Source: Nostoc sp. UHCC 0870
GTDB lineage: Bacteria; Cyanobacteriota; Cyanobacteriia; Cyanobacteriales; Nostocaceae
DNA length: 64,000 bases
Reading direction: 5' to 3'
Assembly: GCF_022063185.1 (NCBI RefSeq)
Contig: NZ_CP091913.1
Location: 1,070,501 to 1,134,500 of the forward strand
A program made the position numbers and the translations under genes. The notes below the pieces were generated by a model. It worked only from the letters and a program-made list of their open reading frames with translations. It did not search any database and was not told the DNA's origin. Below are positions 8,022 to 18,685 of this stretch, piece by piece. Positions within the stretch are counted from its first letter, which is position 1. Every line of letters starts with the position of its first letter.

Positions 8022-9374
8022 TCAGCACTCTTCACTCTTCTTACGCCAACCACGTTTAATTACCTGACGACTACGAGCAATTACTAAGCTATCATCAGGC
8101 ACATCTTCAGTAATTGTAGAACCCGCAGCTACGTAGACATCATTACCCAAGGTGACAGGAGCTACTAAAACGCTATTAGAACCGGTCTTAGTGCGATCGC
8201 CTATAATGGTGCGATGTTTTTTCACGCCGTCATAGTTGGCGGTGATTGTCCCTGCGCCTATATTGACTTGATTACCTGCTGTTGTATCACCTAAATAAGA
8301 TAAATGGGCTACGTTGGTGCGATCGCCTATCTGGGTATTTTTCAATTCGACAAAATTACCGATACGGCAATTAGTACCCACTTGAGCATGACCCCGTAAA
8401 TGGGCATAGGGGCCAATTTTCGTTCCTGGTTCGATCACACTATCTGTTACTACAGAATACTGCACGGTGACGTTTTCACCCAAATGGCTATTTTCAATTA
8501 AACTACCTGGGCCGATACGACTCCCGGATTGAATAACCGTATTTCCTCGTAGATGAGTTTGCGGTTCAATAATTATATCAGGCTGTAATTCTACGGTGTC
8601 ATCGATAGTAATACTATTGGGATCTATTAACGTCACACCAGCTAGCATCCATTTTTCCTTGACTCGCCGTTGTAAGATTTCGGAGGCTGTAGCTAATTGT
8701 AGGCGATCGTTAATACCCAAAATTTCCTGCTCATCTTCTACATCTACTGCCATTACCTGACCAACTTGGGTGACAGCATCTGTGAGATAGTATTCTTTCT
8801 GGGCATTATTCGCCTGCAAATGCGGTAAAACCTCTGCTAAATTCTGCCAACGAAAACAATAAATGCCGGCGTTAATCCGTTGATTTTGCCTTTGTAGGGA
8901 AGTACAGTCTTTATCTTCAACAATTTGTTCTACAAAGTTGTTATGACAAAAAACACGCCCATAGCCTTTAGGGTTGGCTAGGTTGGCTGTGAGGATAGTA
9001 GCAGCGTTTTGATTGGCTTGGTGAGTTTGTAATAACTTTTCTAGGGTTTCAGTGCGTAACAGTGGCACATCCCCGTTCAATATCAGTAAATCCCCGCTAT
9101 AGCCTTCTAGATGCGGTAATAATTGCTGGATGGCGTGACCTGTTCCTAACTGTACAGTCTGTTCCACAAATTCCAATCCAGGTAACTGCATAGCTGCTTT
9201 GACTTCCTGTGCCTGATACCCTACAATCACCATCTGACGTGACGGTGCAAGAGGTTCTGCACTAGCCAAAACTCTTTCAACCATTGTCCGCCCACCCAAA
9301 GAATGTAAAACCTTGGGTAAACTAGACTTCATTCTAGTGCCGCGTCCTGCTGCTAATATTGCTACAACTACCAT
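8022..9374 (-). CDS. glmU: bifunctional GlcNAc-1-P uridyltransferase / GlcN-1-P acetyltransferase
   Basis: 450 residues. The enzyme acetylates glucosamine-1-phosphate and transfers UMP to give UDP-GlcNAc for peptidoglycan and LPS. The N-terminal pyrophosphorylase domain begins with LAAGRGTRM at residues 7-15, with a conserved Lys in SSLPKVLH. The C-terminal half is a left-handed beta helix of hexapeptide repeats, including NYDGVKKH near the acetyltransferase site. Length fits the family. The 3' end lies in a heptamer repeat array that may have replaced the last few codons. Single gene. Confidence 0.96.
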   Translation of the reverse strand: MVVVAILAAGRGTRMKSSLPKVLHSLGGRTMVERVLASAEPLAPSRQMVIVGYQAQEVKAAMQLPGLEFVEQTVQLGTGHAIQQLLPHLEGYSGDLLILNGDVPLLRTETLEKLLQTHQANQNAATILTANLANPKGYGRVFCHNNFVEQIVEDKDCTSLQRQNQRINAGIYCFRWQNLAEVLPHLQANNAQKEYYLTDAVTQVGQVMAVDVEDEQEILGINDRLQLATASEILQRRVKEKWMLAGVTLIDPNSITIDDTVELQPDIIIEPQTHLRGNTVIQSGSRIGPGSLIENSHLGENVTVQYSVVTDSVIEPGTKIGPYAHLRGHAQVGTNCRIGNFVELKNTQIGDRTNVAHLSYLGDTTAGNQVNIGAGTITANYDGVKKHRTIIGDRTKTGSNSVLVAPVTLGNDVYVAAGSTITEDVPDDSLVIARSRQVIKRGWRKKSEEC

Positions 9375-9478
9375 AATTAGCTATTATCTACAATTAAATT
9401 TCGCTGTTGTACTTGGTACTGTGAGATTCAGGCTCAAATCATATCAGCTAATCAATGCAGTAAGTATGGGGAGCATTA

Positions 9479-9601
9479 ACAATTCAAAATTCAAAATTCA
9501 AAATTCAAAATTAAAGACAGTTGGAGTTAGGGATTTAAACCCCAACTCAACTGATACTACGTGTAGATGTAGGGGTCTTAAACCCTTGAATTTACGATAA
9601 A
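9479..9601. repeat. 123-bp dispersed repeat, copy 1
   Basis: An ATTCAAA heptamer run leads into about 90 bases of unique repeat containing the inverted pairs TTTAAACCCC/GGGGTCTTAAA. A nearly identical block lies at 22737-22851 in the same orientation, differing by one heptamer and a few bases. Confidence 0.9.
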
Positions 9602-9639
9602 TTAGGACTGTTGAATGTTGACTTTTTTCTGTCTAATGA

Positions 9640-10863
9640 CTATTGCCGAGAGAGAACGAATTCGGCAAACTGCTGCATGAGTTTTGGGTTGCGCCAACCA
9701 GACTCAGTTTCATCTAGCATGATACATAGTGCTTCTTCTGGTGTAAAAGCTTTTTTGTAAGGACGTTCGCTTGTTAAAGCATCATAAATATCAATTACTT
9801 GAAATACCTGGGCAATGTAGGGAATTTCATTTTCCTTGAGTCCATCGGGATAACCTGAACCATCCCAGCGTTCATGGTGATGGCGAATAATGGGAATTAC
9901 ACCTTGCATACTACGTAGGGGTTGACAGATTTTTTCCCCAATTAAGACGTGTTGCTTCATAATTACCCAATCTTCAGGGGTGAGTTTGCCTTGTTTGAGC
10001 AAAACTGCATCGGGAATTCCTACTTTGCCGATATCGTGAAGATAACCGCCCCAACCTAAATCTCGAATTTGGTAGCGTGAGAGATTTAGGTATTCTCCAA
10101 AGGCTTGACCTAACCTTACTAGCCGTTCACAATGGTCGCCAGTATTAGGGTCGCGACTTTCAACCGCCCTAGCTATAGAAAATAATGCTTGTTCTGCGTG
10201 GTCTAAATCTTCATTTAACCGCTTCTGATGGACTAGAGATTTAACACGGGCTACTAGTTCTACTCGGTCAAAGGGTTTGCTTAAAAAGTCATCTGCGCCT
10301 ACTTCAATGCCCTGGATGCGCGATCGCCTATCATTTAATGCTGTAATAAAAATTACGGGAATTAGTCTAGTATCTTCGTCTTGTTTAAGTAATTGACACA
10401 CTTCAAACCCATCCATCCCCGGCATCATCACATCTAGCAAAATCAGATCCGGTTGCTGTTCTTGGACAAGTTCTACTGCTGTATAACCACTATCTGCCTC
10501 AATGACTGTGTACCCTTCCAGGGATAAAAGTGCAACCGCAGTCATTCTACTAGCCGTATGATCATCAACTACTAAGACTTTTGGGGGTTCGGAATCGAAG
10601 CTTTTGACTGGGGACGTTGTGGTTTGTATGGTTTTTGAAATTAGGCACTCATAACCCGAATTTCGATTGGGTTTCAGCCAAGAAGTTGCTTTTTGGCTTT
10701 CTGTAATCATAAAATCTTCTTTAGATAAATCCAAGGAATAATCTTCTACGTCTTGCAATCCTGGTCCGTGATCTGAACTAATATTGTTTACTTGGCTGAG
10801 GGGTTTATACCCATTCACATTTTGTTCAGTAGAGCCTGTGTACTCACCACTCCTTTTAATCAC
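9640..10863 (-). CDS. response regulator with HD-GYP phosphodiesterase domain
   Basis: 407 residues. An unusual 90-residue N-terminal extension of low similarity is followed by a REC domain (about 94-210) with phospho-acceptor Asp144 in LILLDVMMPGMDG. A C-terminal HD-GYP domain (about 225-400) carries His276-Asp277 (YLHDIGK), a further His cluster RHHHERWDGSGYPDG and GYP at 337-339. HD-GYP domains hydrolyse cyclic-di-GMP, so phosphorylation probably controls c-di-GMP turnover, as in RpfG. No kinase gene is adjacent, so its partner must be elsewhere. Confidence 0.93.
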   Translation of the reverse strand: MIKRSGEYTGSTEQNVNGYKPLSQVNNISSDHGPGLQDVEDYSLDLSKEDFMITESQKATSWLKPNRNSGYECLISKTIQTTTSPVKSFDSEPPKVLVVDDHTASRMTAVALLSLEGYTVIEADSGYTAVELVQEQQPDLILLDVMMPGMDGFEVCQLLKQDEDTRLIPVIFITALNDRRSRIQGIEVGADDFLSKPFDRVELVARVKSLVHQKRLNEDLDHAEQALFSIARAVESRDPNTGDHCERLVRLGQAFGEYLNLSRYQIRDLGWGGYLHDIGKVGIPDAVLLKQGKLTPEDWVIMKQHVLIGEKICQPLRSMQGVIPIIRHHHERWDGSGYPDGLKENEIPYIAQVFQVIDIYDALTSERPYKKAFTPEEALCIMLDETESGWRNPKLMQQFAEFVLSRQ

Positions 10864-11399
10864 AGAAGCACCCCAATCTTAATAAAAAATTAAACAGCGT
10901 CCCAACTTCAAAAAGACCTGAGTATTTAACTTTATACAACTGTCAATCTCTTCTTTTACCCGCATCGTATCAGAATACTTATTTGAGCAAGACCCATCCA
11001 TTCATTTTGTATGAGAAAAGTGAGAATTGACTTAATCTATTTTCCCTGCTTCTGATTCCAGTATGATGAATTTGTGCCAATGTTAAATCAGGTGTTTTAC
11101 TGAGATTTTTAATCATGGTTACAGCAGAAAAAATAATGATTGTTGACTCTATGTCAAAGTTATGCAGGTTGAGTTTTAAGTTTCTGTTTTGGGCGGATAA
11201 AGTTCAGTATTTTCATCCATAAATTTAGGTACTATGATCATCTGCTTTCAATATACAAGATTTATTGTATATTACAATACAGACAACAGATAAAAATACT
11301 ACATTTATGTCTAAAATAGCAATAAATCGTAAAACCTGTTAAAAATTTTACAGTATACCTGTAATTCAGCACTAAATTATTTTTGAGATGGTAGTAAAG
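10864..11399. other. intergenic region upstream of the HD-GYP gene
   Basis: 536 AT-rich bases without a gene. The perfect inverted repeat AATATACAA-N6-TTGTATATT at 11250-11273 could be an operator but lies nearly 400 bases from the HD-GYP start. Otherwise nothing recognisable. Confidence 0.5.
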
Positions 11400-12302
11400 C
11401 TAAGAGTGATCACTGAGTAACCGCCGTTTGCGCCAACGAGAAGTAGGTTCTAGTAAACTAGTCTGTTGTTCTTGTTGTCGTCTTTGCAATATGACAGACG
11501 CAGGATCATTTAATTGCGGATCGCGGTAGGGAATAGCAGCACGAGTGAGGAGATGTTCTTTCTCTGCCGGGGAAAGGGGGGGAAGTGCTGAATTTGACTC
11601 TGATTCAACACTTTGAGGATGGGCTGCAACTGTGCCAGGCGATCGCCTGCCTACTGGTTCTGTTGAACCTATTTGTAATCCAGCTAACAATAAAGCTTTA
11701 CGTACACACGCAGCACAGGAATAAGTAGCGAGTATACCAGCCCCGTGTAAACACAGAGCTATTTGTTGCATAAATTCCACAGTCCATAGTTGAGGACACT
11801 GAGGCGGTGAAAATGGGTCTAAAAAAATAGCATCTGCTAGAAAACCCAACTGATTAACTTTCCTAATTGATTCTCTAGCATCACCAATTAATAATGTTGC
11901 TTGGAGGCGATTTGTTTGCACCTGTTGCTCAAAAGCCAACTTGGTCAAAATGGTAGTGTATTCATAGTTCCAGTTATCTAATAAATGATGAGCAATTGCC
12001 GCTTGTGGTACAGATGGATTTAGTTCTAAACCAATCAATTCAACATAGCAATTGGGATTCACTGCCCAAATAGTCTGCAATGCTGCTGCGGTATTGTATC
12101 CTAGACCGTAACAAATATCTAATAAACGCAAAACTGGTTTTTGAGCAATTTTACTTAGTTGAGTTGCACTGGCAAATTTCCGAAAACTTTCCTGCTTCGC
12201 CCCAAAATTACTGTGAAAAGCTTCACCAAACTCTTGGGAGAAGAAAGTTAAAGAACCATCTGCTGTTAGCTGAGGGGTAAAATTATTCTCTAAGTCTGAC
12301 AT
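11400..12302 (-). CDS. MnmC/DUF752-type SAM-dependent methyltransferase
   Basis: About 300 residues. It resembles the methyltransferase half of MnmC, which completes the mnm5s2U wobble modification of tRNA. The SAM-binding motif is LLDICYGLGYNTAAAL, and a conserved FLDPFSPP lies near the active site, with CSAACVRKAL following. The oxidase half of bifunctional MnmC is absent, as in other cyanobacterial proteins. ATG 12302 is chosen because the frame upstream of it consists of a TGACAGG/GGACAGG heptamer repeat and would add a spurious [11 protein letters not shown] leader. The basic C-terminal tail is variable. Confidence 0.85.
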   Translation of the reverse strand: MSDLENNFTPQLTADGSLTFFSQEFGEAFHSNFGAKQESFRKFASATQLSKIAQKPVLRLLDICYGLGYNTAAALQTIWAVNPNCYVELIGLELNPSVPQAAIAHHLLDNWNYEYTTILTKLAFEQQVQTNRLQATLLIGDARESIRKVNQLGFLADAIFLDPFSPPQCPQLWTVEFMQQIALCLHGAGILATYSCAACVRKALLLAGLQIGSTEPVGRRSPGTVAAHPQSVESESNSALPPLSPAEKEHLLTRAAIPYRDPQLNDPASVILQRRQQEQQTSLLEPTSRWRKRRLLSDHS

Positions 12303-12350
12303 GGGTACAGGTGACAGGGGACAGGTGACAGGGGACAGGGGACAGGCGAG
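12303..12350. repeat. heptamer repeat TGACAGG/GGACAGG
   Basis: Six or seven 7-base units sit immediately before the methyltransferase start codon and extend its open frame artificially. The same unit fills the gap at 20.73 kb. Confidence 0.8.
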
Positions 12351-12408
12351 GTAGGGGAACAATCCAATGTCGATTGACAAATGACTAATAACTAATGACT
12401 AATGACTA

Positions 12409-13227
12409 ATGACTAACATTCAATTTGTTGTTTCATCGGACTGGTTACTCGAACACTTGCATGATCCGCAGGTTGTGATTGTAGATTGTCGCTTTTCTTT
12501 AGCTGACCCGCAACTAGGACAAAAACAATACGAAGCAAGTCATATAGAGGGGTCTTACTACCTAGATTTGAATCTGGATCTTTCTAGTCCGGTGAGTGAA
12601 CATGGTGGAAGACATCCTTTACCACAACCTAATGACCTAGCTGAGAAATTAGCCGCAATTGGGGTAGAGTTTCAAAAAACTTTAGTTGTCGCTTACGATG
12701 ACTCTCGCCTGGCTTTTGCATCTCGTCTTTGGTGGTTGTTACGCTATTTGGGTCATGAACAAGTAGCTGTTTTGGATGGAGGTTTTAGCCAATGGGAAAA
12801 AGCTGGCTATCCCGTCACAGATGTCATTCCCCAACCGCAAACAGCTAAGTTTATCCCCCAAGTTCAAACAGAATTGGTGATAGATATTGAAGCTGTAAAA
12901 AATCGTAAAGATTTACCGATGGTTGTTTTGGTAGATTCGAGAGAAGGCGATCGCTATCGTGGTGAACGAGAACCAACTGATAAAATCGCTGGTCATATTC
13001 CTGGTGCGGTCAATTACCCTTGGATGGAAGTAACAGATACTTCCGGCTATTTAATTCCGCCAACAGCACATCAACAACGCTGGGAACAAGTAGAACCATC
13101 TGAAGAAATTTTAGTTTATTGCGGTTCTGGTGTTACAGCCTGTGTAAATTTGCTGTCTTTGGAGTTAGCTGGGATTCATACAGGTAAACTTTATGCTGGT
13201 AGTTGGAGTGATTGGATTAGCTATTAG
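12409..13227 (+). CDS. sseA: sulfurtransferase (3-mercaptopyruvate/thiosulfate type)
   Basis: 272 residues with two rhodanese domains. The N-terminal domain is inactive. The C-terminal domain carries the catalytic loop with Cys238 in VYCGSGVTAC. CGSGVTA is the loop type of mercaptopyruvate sulfurtransferases, so sulfur transfer from 3-mercaptopyruvate is more likely than classical thiosulfate activity. The start ATG at 12409 lies in an ACTAATG heptamer array, so repeats form the immediate 5' leader. The gene is followed at once by a long heptamer array. Confidence 0.92.
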   Translation: MTNIQFVVSSDWLLEHLHDPQVVIVDCRFSLADPQLGQKQYEASHIEGSYYLDLNLDLSSPVSEHGGRHPLPQPNDLAEKLAAIGVEFQKTLVVAYDDSRLAFASRLWWLLRYLGHEQVAVLDGGFSQWEKAGYPVTDVIPQPQTAKFIPQVQTELVIDIEAVKNRKDLPMVVLVDSREGDRYRGEREPTDKIAGHIPGAVNYPWMEVTDTSGYLIPPTAHQQRWEQVEPSEEILVYCGSGVTACVNLLSLELAGIHTGKLYAGSWSDWISY

Positions 13228-13373
13228 TCACCTATCACCTGTCACCTATCACCTGTCACCTATCACCTGTCACCTATCACCTATCATCTGTCACCTATCA
13301 CCTGTCACCTATCACCTATCACCTATCACCTATCATCTGTCACCTATCACCTGTCACCTATCACCTGTCACCT
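13228..13373. repeat. long heptamer array (CACCTAT/CACCTGT)
   Basis: About 20 consecutive 7-base units, mixing CACCTAT, CACCTGT and a few CATCTGT, fill the whole gap between two convergent genes from stop to stop. No terminator sequence is separately visible. Confidence 0.92.
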
Positions 13374-14756
13374 CTAAAACTCACCTAGCACCCAGTTGTA
13401 ATTGACACTAAAAAACCAGCTATCAAAATCAATGTTCCTGGCGGTGGAATCACCAAAGCTAAAACCAGTCTGAACATTCATTCTATTGGACTTAGATAAA
13501 CGATAAGTGAGGTGTGCAAATAAACGATGAGATTGGTCATTGCGATCGCGTTCTGTAAAGTCTGATAAATTTAATTGGTAATTTAACCCTACATCCAGAG
13601 GCTTTTGTAGCTGGTAGTTCAACGATAACCACAAAGAATTCACTATACGACTACGGCTATCAGGGTCAGCTAAGTTCCAACTCAATTCATAAACACTGTC
13701 TAGCATTAATCGTTTACTCAGTGGATCTCTTCTACCCAAAGATAGCCTGAAAGATTGTTCATTTAAGAAGCGATCGCCAGATTTAAATATATCGCTACTG
13801 TTCGCATAAAATAATTGCTGATTGCTCCAACTGATTTCACCAAACATTCGTCGTGATAGCTGTTGGTAAATACCCAAATTAAATCTTATTTGGTTATAAT
13901 TAAATTTTGATTGGTCTACATAACGAATTAAATTACCATCAATTGAGCCATTTAAATAAGTCTTAGTTCCCAAAGGGAAATATGCAGAAGCTAGTCTGAT
14001 TCCAGAAAATAATAACCCATCTTCTACAGGCATATTTTCAGATGAGAAAATGTTACTTGTATGAAAATAACCAATACGTGCTTGTAGAGAACCTATAGGT
14101 TTAAACTTAGGTACAGGAATTTCTGTCTGTGGAGGTTGTGGTTGTTCTAGGGGTGGATTGGGTAAAGGTCTTCGACGCACCCTTAGTCCCAATTCCTGAT
14201 AAGTCTCAGACTCTGAATTTAATTGTTTTCTTTCTCTTAATCGCCGCCTGAGTCTTTCCAATCTTTCTAATCGTTCATTGTCATTTTTTGGCGGTGATTC
14301 CAACAATTGTTCTATAGGCTTTGGAGCAGTTTGGGGGAAATTATTAGGCTGAGTTTCTAGCTGTGGTGGTTCATTCCTCTGTTGAATAACACCAGTATCT
14401 GAACTTGGTATAAAATTCGCTTCAGTTCCGGCATTTTCTGTTTGTGTAGGAATTGCTTGAGCAATTGAAAGTTTTGCTTTAACCAGATTTAAATCCACCT
14501 GTTCTTTAGAGGATATGTCAAACAATACGAATTTTGGCAATTGAGAATAATCTGTGTTTAAATCAAGTTCTTGACACATTGCCATATTATTCTCTGCATT
14601 TAGCAAAAATTCTTGTGTTTTGCCTAACTCATCTTGACAGGTTGATGTCTTTGTTTTTTTACCGGATGCTGCATCTACCTTGATGGTATAACTACTTGCA
14701 CCAGTAATAACTAATAAAACCGTGAGAAAAAAACTTTTCCAGCCCTGAAATTGCAT
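13374..14756 (-). CDS. outer-membrane beta-barrel protein paired with FecR-domain gene
   Basis: 460 residues with an N-terminal hydrophobic signal segment (FFLTVLLVITGASSY). A central Pro/Gln-rich and Arg-rich linker (about 105-225, with LERLERLRRRLRERK) is followed by about 230 residues of alternating strands typical of a beta barrel, ending in Phe (NWVLGEF), the usual barrel C-terminal residue. It is divergent from a FecR-domain secreted protein. The pair may form a cell-surface unit; function is not recognised. The stop codon sits at the edge of the heptamer array. Confidence 0.75.
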   Translation of the reverse strand: MQFQGWKSFFLTVLLVITGASSYTIKVDAASGKKTKTSTCQDELGKTQEFLLNAENNMAMCQELDLNTDYSQLPKFVLFDISSKEQVDLNLVKAKLSIAQAIPTQTENAGTEANFIPSSDTGVIQQRNEPPQLETQPNNFPQTAPKPIEQLLESPPKNDNERLERLERLRRRLRERKQLNSESETYQELGLRVRRRPLPNPPLEQPQPPQTEIPVPKFKPIGSLQARIGYFHTSNIFSSENMPVEDGLLFSGIRLASAYFPLGTKTYLNGSIDGNLIRYVDQSKFNYNQIRFNLGIYQQLSRRMFGEISWSNQQLFYANSSDIFKSGDRFLNEQSFRLSLGRRDPLSKRLMLDSVYELSWNLADPDSRSRIVNSLWLSLNYQLQKPLDVGLNYQLNLSDFTERDRNDQSHRLFAHLTYRLSKSNRMNVQTGFSFGDSTARNIDFDSWFFSVNYNWVLGEF

Positions 14757-15331
14757 TTTATATGGATGGATTTAATTACTTTTACCGCACTCAGTCCTGA
14801 GTCCTGAGTCCTGAGTCCTGAGTATATTCTTCTTACCAAGAATATTAGCTTACTAAGCTGTTGGACATTTAACTTGCATAAATAGGTCGGACAAGATGCC
14901 ACCCCACAAGAGTTAGGAGCATTCATCATATGCAAACTAGAGATGCTTTAGCTGATTAATCTGATGTCTTAGTTGGGTTTTGTATTTAATAAATGCGGTC
15001 AACGGCAGCAATGATACATATTTTTTATGTGTAAATTCATAAATAGTATTTTATAACACTAACTATAGGATTAATATTTAATTTTTGACATCTATACAGA
15101 TTGTGTGTACTTAATTGTATTGGATTTATATATATATCACATAGACTACTTATATACTTAAGTACAGAATTAGTTTATGTTATCTATTTTGTATAGGAAA
15201 TTTAGGTAAACTTAACATTAAACTAAATCAAAATATTTAATAAAAGTTATAAAATTGACAAGCTGATATGTTTAAATTTCAGAAGCAATTTTAAACTAGT
15301 TTAATAACAGTGCGATTTTTACTAATTTGAT
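14757..15331. other. divergent promoter region of barrel and FecR genes
   Basis: 575 bases. A GTCCTGA heptamer run lies at about 14790-14825 just before the barrel gene. The rest is very AT-rich (about 14990-15330) and should hold the promoters of both genes. No specific operator could be identified. Confidence 0.6.
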
Positions 15332-16801
15332 ATGATGCGTTTTAAACTGTTTCCGTTGTGGGCAATTGGCTTGTGGGGTGTAGCAATAGTAATAAGTTTA
15401 TCAAATCCGGTAAACGCTAATACCCCTCTGACTCGTGCTGAAGTTCAGAGCCTCCGTAATTTTGTACAATTGATTCAAAGAAGCAACAGAAGTAAACGTC
15501 CGGCACGGGCTAAAGACGCTATTATTCCTGGAGATGGACTATCTACTGGTAGAGCTTCTTTAGCCGATTTGCGTTTCAATGATGGTTCTTTAGCAAGAGT
15601 TGGGGAACAAGCAGTATTTCAATTTTTGCCTAGAACTCGGAATTTTAGACTGTCAAACGGAACTGTATTACTGCTGATTCCACCAGGAAGGGGACAAACA
15701 CGCATCCAGACCCCAAGTGCAGCAGCAGCAATTCGGGGTTCGGCGTTATTTGTGCGCTATGACCAACAAACAGATACTACAGTTATAGGTGCGCTGACCA
15801 ATAGTGGGATTACAGTTTCTAACAAAGACGCTTCTCAAGATCAAGAACTGAAAGCAGGACAACTTTTAGTAGTCGTCAAAGGTAGATTTCAGGGTCTATA
15901 CGATTTTGATTTGCAAAATTTTTATCAAACCAGTGACTTAGTTCAGGGATTAGATTTAACTAAACAAAATCTTACCTCTTCTTCAGACCCTGCGATCGCT
16001 AGTGTGAAAGCAGAAATTGCCACAGCTTTAGCAGGACAAGCACCGTTAAGTGGTCAAGGAATAATTGACAACCCATCTTTTTTAAATTTAACTACTAGAT
16101 CAGATGGTGAAAACACAGCTACAGTAAATTTAATTGGAGATTCAAATGCTTCTCCAGTAGATACTTTTGTAGACACAGGAGAAATATTATTTAATAATGC
16201 TCAAGAATCGGCAAATAGTGAAGAAAAAATCCCAACTATAGACAATAGTTCTAATTCTATTGACACAAATACCAACCCTCCAACTTCAATCACAAATCAA
16301 CAGCCTACACCAGAACTAGAACGTACACCAGAAACTGAACCGATACTAGAACCTACACCAGAACTAGAACCTACACCAGAAATAGCACCTACACCAGAAA
16401 TAGCACCTACACCAGAAATAGCACCTACACCAGAAATAGCACCTACACCAGAAATAGCACCTACACCAGAACTAGAACCTACACCAGAAATAGCACCTAC
16501 ACCAGAACTAGAACCTACACCAGAAATAGCACCTACACCAGAAATAGCACCTACACCAGAACCAGAACCAGAACTAGAACCAGAACCAGAAATAGCACCT
16601 ACACCAGAACTAGAACCTACACCAGAAATAGCACCTACACCAGAAATAGCACCTACACCAGAACTAGCACCAGAACCAGAACTAGCACCAGAACCAGAAA
16701 TAGCACCTACACCAGAACCAGAACCAGAAATAGCACCAGAACCAGAAATAGCACCTACACCAGAAATAGCACCAGAACCAGAGTTTATACAAGGAATATA
16801 G
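15332..16801 (+). CDS. secreted FecR-domain protein with Pro-Glu repeat tail
   Basis: 489 residues. A signal peptide (residues about 1-29, ending SNPVNANT) is followed by a FecR domain (about 60-190) with [20 protein letters not shown] and [15 protein letters not shown] 160-residue tail then repeats the hexapeptide APTPEI and variants ([12 protein letters not shown]). FecR domains in non-iron contexts are often secreted sensors or scaffolds. The rigid Pro-Glu tail could span the periplasm or wall, much as TonB does. The DNA repeat (18-base units, 16308-16785) is prone to length change. Divergent from the outer-membrane barrel gene. Confidence 0.85.
   Translation: MMRFKLFPLWAIGLWGVAIVISLSNPVNANTPLTRAEVQSLRNFVQLIQRSNRSKRPARAKDAIIPGDGLSTGRASLADLRFNDGSLARVGEQAVFQFLPRTRNFRLSNGTVLLLIPPGRGQTRIQTPSAAAAIRGSALFVRYDQQTDTTVIGALTNSGITVSNKDASQDQELKAGQLLVVVKGRFQGLYDFDLQNFYQTSDLVQGLDLTKQNLTSSSDPAIASVKAEIATALAGQAPLSGQGIIDNPSFLNLTTRSDGENTATVNLIGDSNASPVDTFVDTGEILFNNAQESANSEEKIPTIDNSSNSIDTNTNPPTSITNQQPTPELERTPETEPILEPTPELEPTPEIAPTPEIAPTPEIAPTPEIAPTPEIAPTPELEPTPEIAPTPELEPTPEIAPTPEIAPTPEPEPELEPEPEIAPTPELEPTPEIAPTPEIAPTPELAPEPELAPEPEIAPTPEPEPEIAPEPEIAPTPEIAPEPEFIQGI
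16308..16785 (+). repeat. 18-bp coding tandem repeat (APTPEI)
   Basis: Units of CCAGAAATAGCACCTACA and close variants are repeated more than 20 times within the FecR-domain gene, in the coding frame. Several consecutive units are identical at the DNA level, indicating recent slippage or recombination. Confidence 0.95.
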
Positions 16802-16924
16802 ATAAATAACTAACAATCCCTAATTTTCTGCACATTAAAATTGCGAAAATTGATAAATATGGGGATATGAGATAATACGGTTCAGGACAGAAAATACTGA
16901 TTTAGAGGCGGTATTTCTGATTGA

Positions 16925-18685
16925 TTAATTTTGTGGTGTACGTATGTAAATTGCCTGATTTCCCGTATTGTAAATAAACAAAGGCAGATTGGCGTTTTCA
17001 CTAATTACTGTTAAAGCTTCCTGTAAGCTTTCCCAGTGATTGGTAACATCAACAATCGTACTGGTATTGTTAGTAGTGGCTTCGGATATACCACTTTGCA
17101 GCATTTGTTCGTACTCAGGGGTAATTTTGACATTAATTCCCTTCTCATCTACTGTAAAGTTACAAATTCTAATTCCACTAGAACAGGTTTTATTTAAATC
17201 TGCACGGGTTTGCTGCCAAGCATTATTTAGTTGTAGTTTCTCTTGTGCTTGCTTGAGAGAGGCTGAATATGGTGCTATGGCACTCTGAGCTTGATTGTAG
17301 TACAAGCTATCATTAGAGACTTGTTTAGCCACCTGTAAAGCCTGTTCCCAATATATGACGGCTGCTTGCCATTGTTGTTGTTGTTCGTAAGCTTGGGCTT
17401 GTTTGGCAATACTTATAAGTTGTTGGTAGCTTTTAGCTCCTAGTTCTTCTATGGTGACGCGATCGCGCGCTCTGGCTAATTTAGGTTTATATTCTAGTAA
17501 AAGCTGTTGTGCCTCTTGGTATCCCGGACTAGTTTGGGGAATCACATTCAAAGCATTCACTACGATTTGCCAAGTGGACTGCACCTTTTGCCAATCTTGT
17601 AAACTTTTAGCATTGGTTTCACGCCTTGCAGCTACACCCGCCACAGCTTTAGCATCCACCAGTTTCTTCAGCCATTTTTCTTCAGCCAGTATTTGCTGAT
17701 TGACAGTTTTTAAATTGGCTCGATACCTCAGTAATCTTGGTGAAATGAGACGGTAAAGCTCACTATTGGGGTTAACTAATTCTAACGGTGCGATCGCCTG
17801 CCGCCATAAGTTTTGCCTAGCTTTTAATTCTTCTGGGCTATTGGCAGGTGTTTTCATCTTTTGTTCTGCCACAGTAGCAACTTCTAAAGCTTTTAGCACC
17901 GGATTAATTTTTTTTGCCTGTGCAGACAAACTGGATTTGAGTTCTTCAGCTTGCTGATAATGAGGCGACCACCAGGGGATAACGGTTAAGGCGACACTAG
18001 CTGTTTCTAGCTGCTGTGTAATTGTAGCTAATTCATTATCTGACTTAGCGCGGCTTATTAGCTGTCTAGACTGAGTTTTGAGTTCTTCAGCCGCTTGAAG
18101 CTCTCTACATTCAGACATCACACAAGGACGAGTCATTACATAAGCACCCACACCCCCAACAAGGACAATTCCTATCAAAGCCATACCCAAGAAAATAGGT
18201 GGAATTGGCCTGCGGTGTGGAGTTGTTAACAAATCTGGTGTACCCGCTAAAGGGTCAAACACTTCCTCTTCAGTTTCATCTTCAGTGTGACTTAGTGGAG
18301 GAGAATAAGCCAGAGGAAATGCCTCCGATATTGCTTCCTCAACTATTTCATTTTCCTGATTGGCTGGGGTTTCTACCTGCTCATAACCCTTCATCATCAA
18401 GGAACGTTTAGCATAGGGAAGTTTTTCACCTAACATTCTCAAGAAGCATTGAATTTGTTGCTCCCGATAAGGTGCTAGCGACTGAATAACTTCCTCAATC
18501 ACGGAAAAAATTTGTTCTGTGTCAACGTTTATACCGAATGGATGTTGAGCCAGAATCATCAATTCGTCTTTGTTGACAGCACACTTAATCTGGAAAACTT
18601 CCCCAGAGGGGATTTCTGCTAGGAATTGTTCCTGCAAGGTTCTGGCTAAGATTTGCAAATCTTCCTGCTGGACTGCTACTGCCAT
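16925..18685 (-). CDS. conserved membrane-anchored protein with coiled/TPR-like C-terminal half
   Basis: About 586 residues from ATG 18685, which has an AGGAAAG ribosome-binding site; an in-frame ATG 29 codons upstream (18772) is possible. Residues 1-110 form a soluble N-terminal domain, followed by an acidic linker, one membrane segment (about 164-184, IFLGMALIGIVLVGGVGAYV) and a 400-residue helical region rich in Ala, Gln and Lys with repeated W-Q-x-A patterns. The topology suggests a cytoplasmic N-terminus and periplasmic helical repeats. It occurs as a conserved cyanobacterial hypothetical protein; function unrecognised. Confidence 0.7.
   Translation of the reverse strand: MAVAVQQEDLQILARTLQEQFLAEIPSGEVFQIKCAVNKDELMILAQHPFGINVDTEQIFSVIEEVIQSLAPYREQQIQCFLRMLGEKLPYAKRSLMMKGYEQVETPANQENEIVEEAISEAFPLAYSPPLSHTEDETEEEVFDPLAGTPDLLTTPHRRPIPPIFLGMALIGIVLVGGVGAYVMTRPCVMSECRELQAAEELKTQSRQLISRAKSDNELATITQQLETASVALTVIPWWSPHYQQAEELKSSLSAQAKKINPVLKALEVATVAEQKMKTPANSPEELKARQNLWRQAIAPLELVNPNSELYRLISPRLLRYRANLKTVNQQILAEEKWLKKLVDAKAVAGVAARRETNAKSLQDWQKVQSTWQIVVNALNVIPQTSPGYQEAQQLLLEYKPKLARARDRVTIEELGAKSYQQLISIAKQAQAYEQQQQWQAAVIYWEQALQVAKQVSNDSLYYNQAQSAIAPYSASLKQAQEKLQLNNAWQQTRADLNKTCSSGIRICNFTVDEKGINVKITPEYEQMLQSGISEATTNNTSTIVDVTNHWESLQEALTVISENANLPLFIYNTGNQAIYIRTPQN

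Noticed and set aside
13228..13373. Heptamer array considered as a CRISPR array
   Set aside because: Units are 7 bases with no spacers and no cas genes; it is a simple tandem repeat.
13193..13405. Frame encoding (HLSPVTY)n
   Set aside because: Pure translation of the heptamer array after the sulfurtransferase gene.
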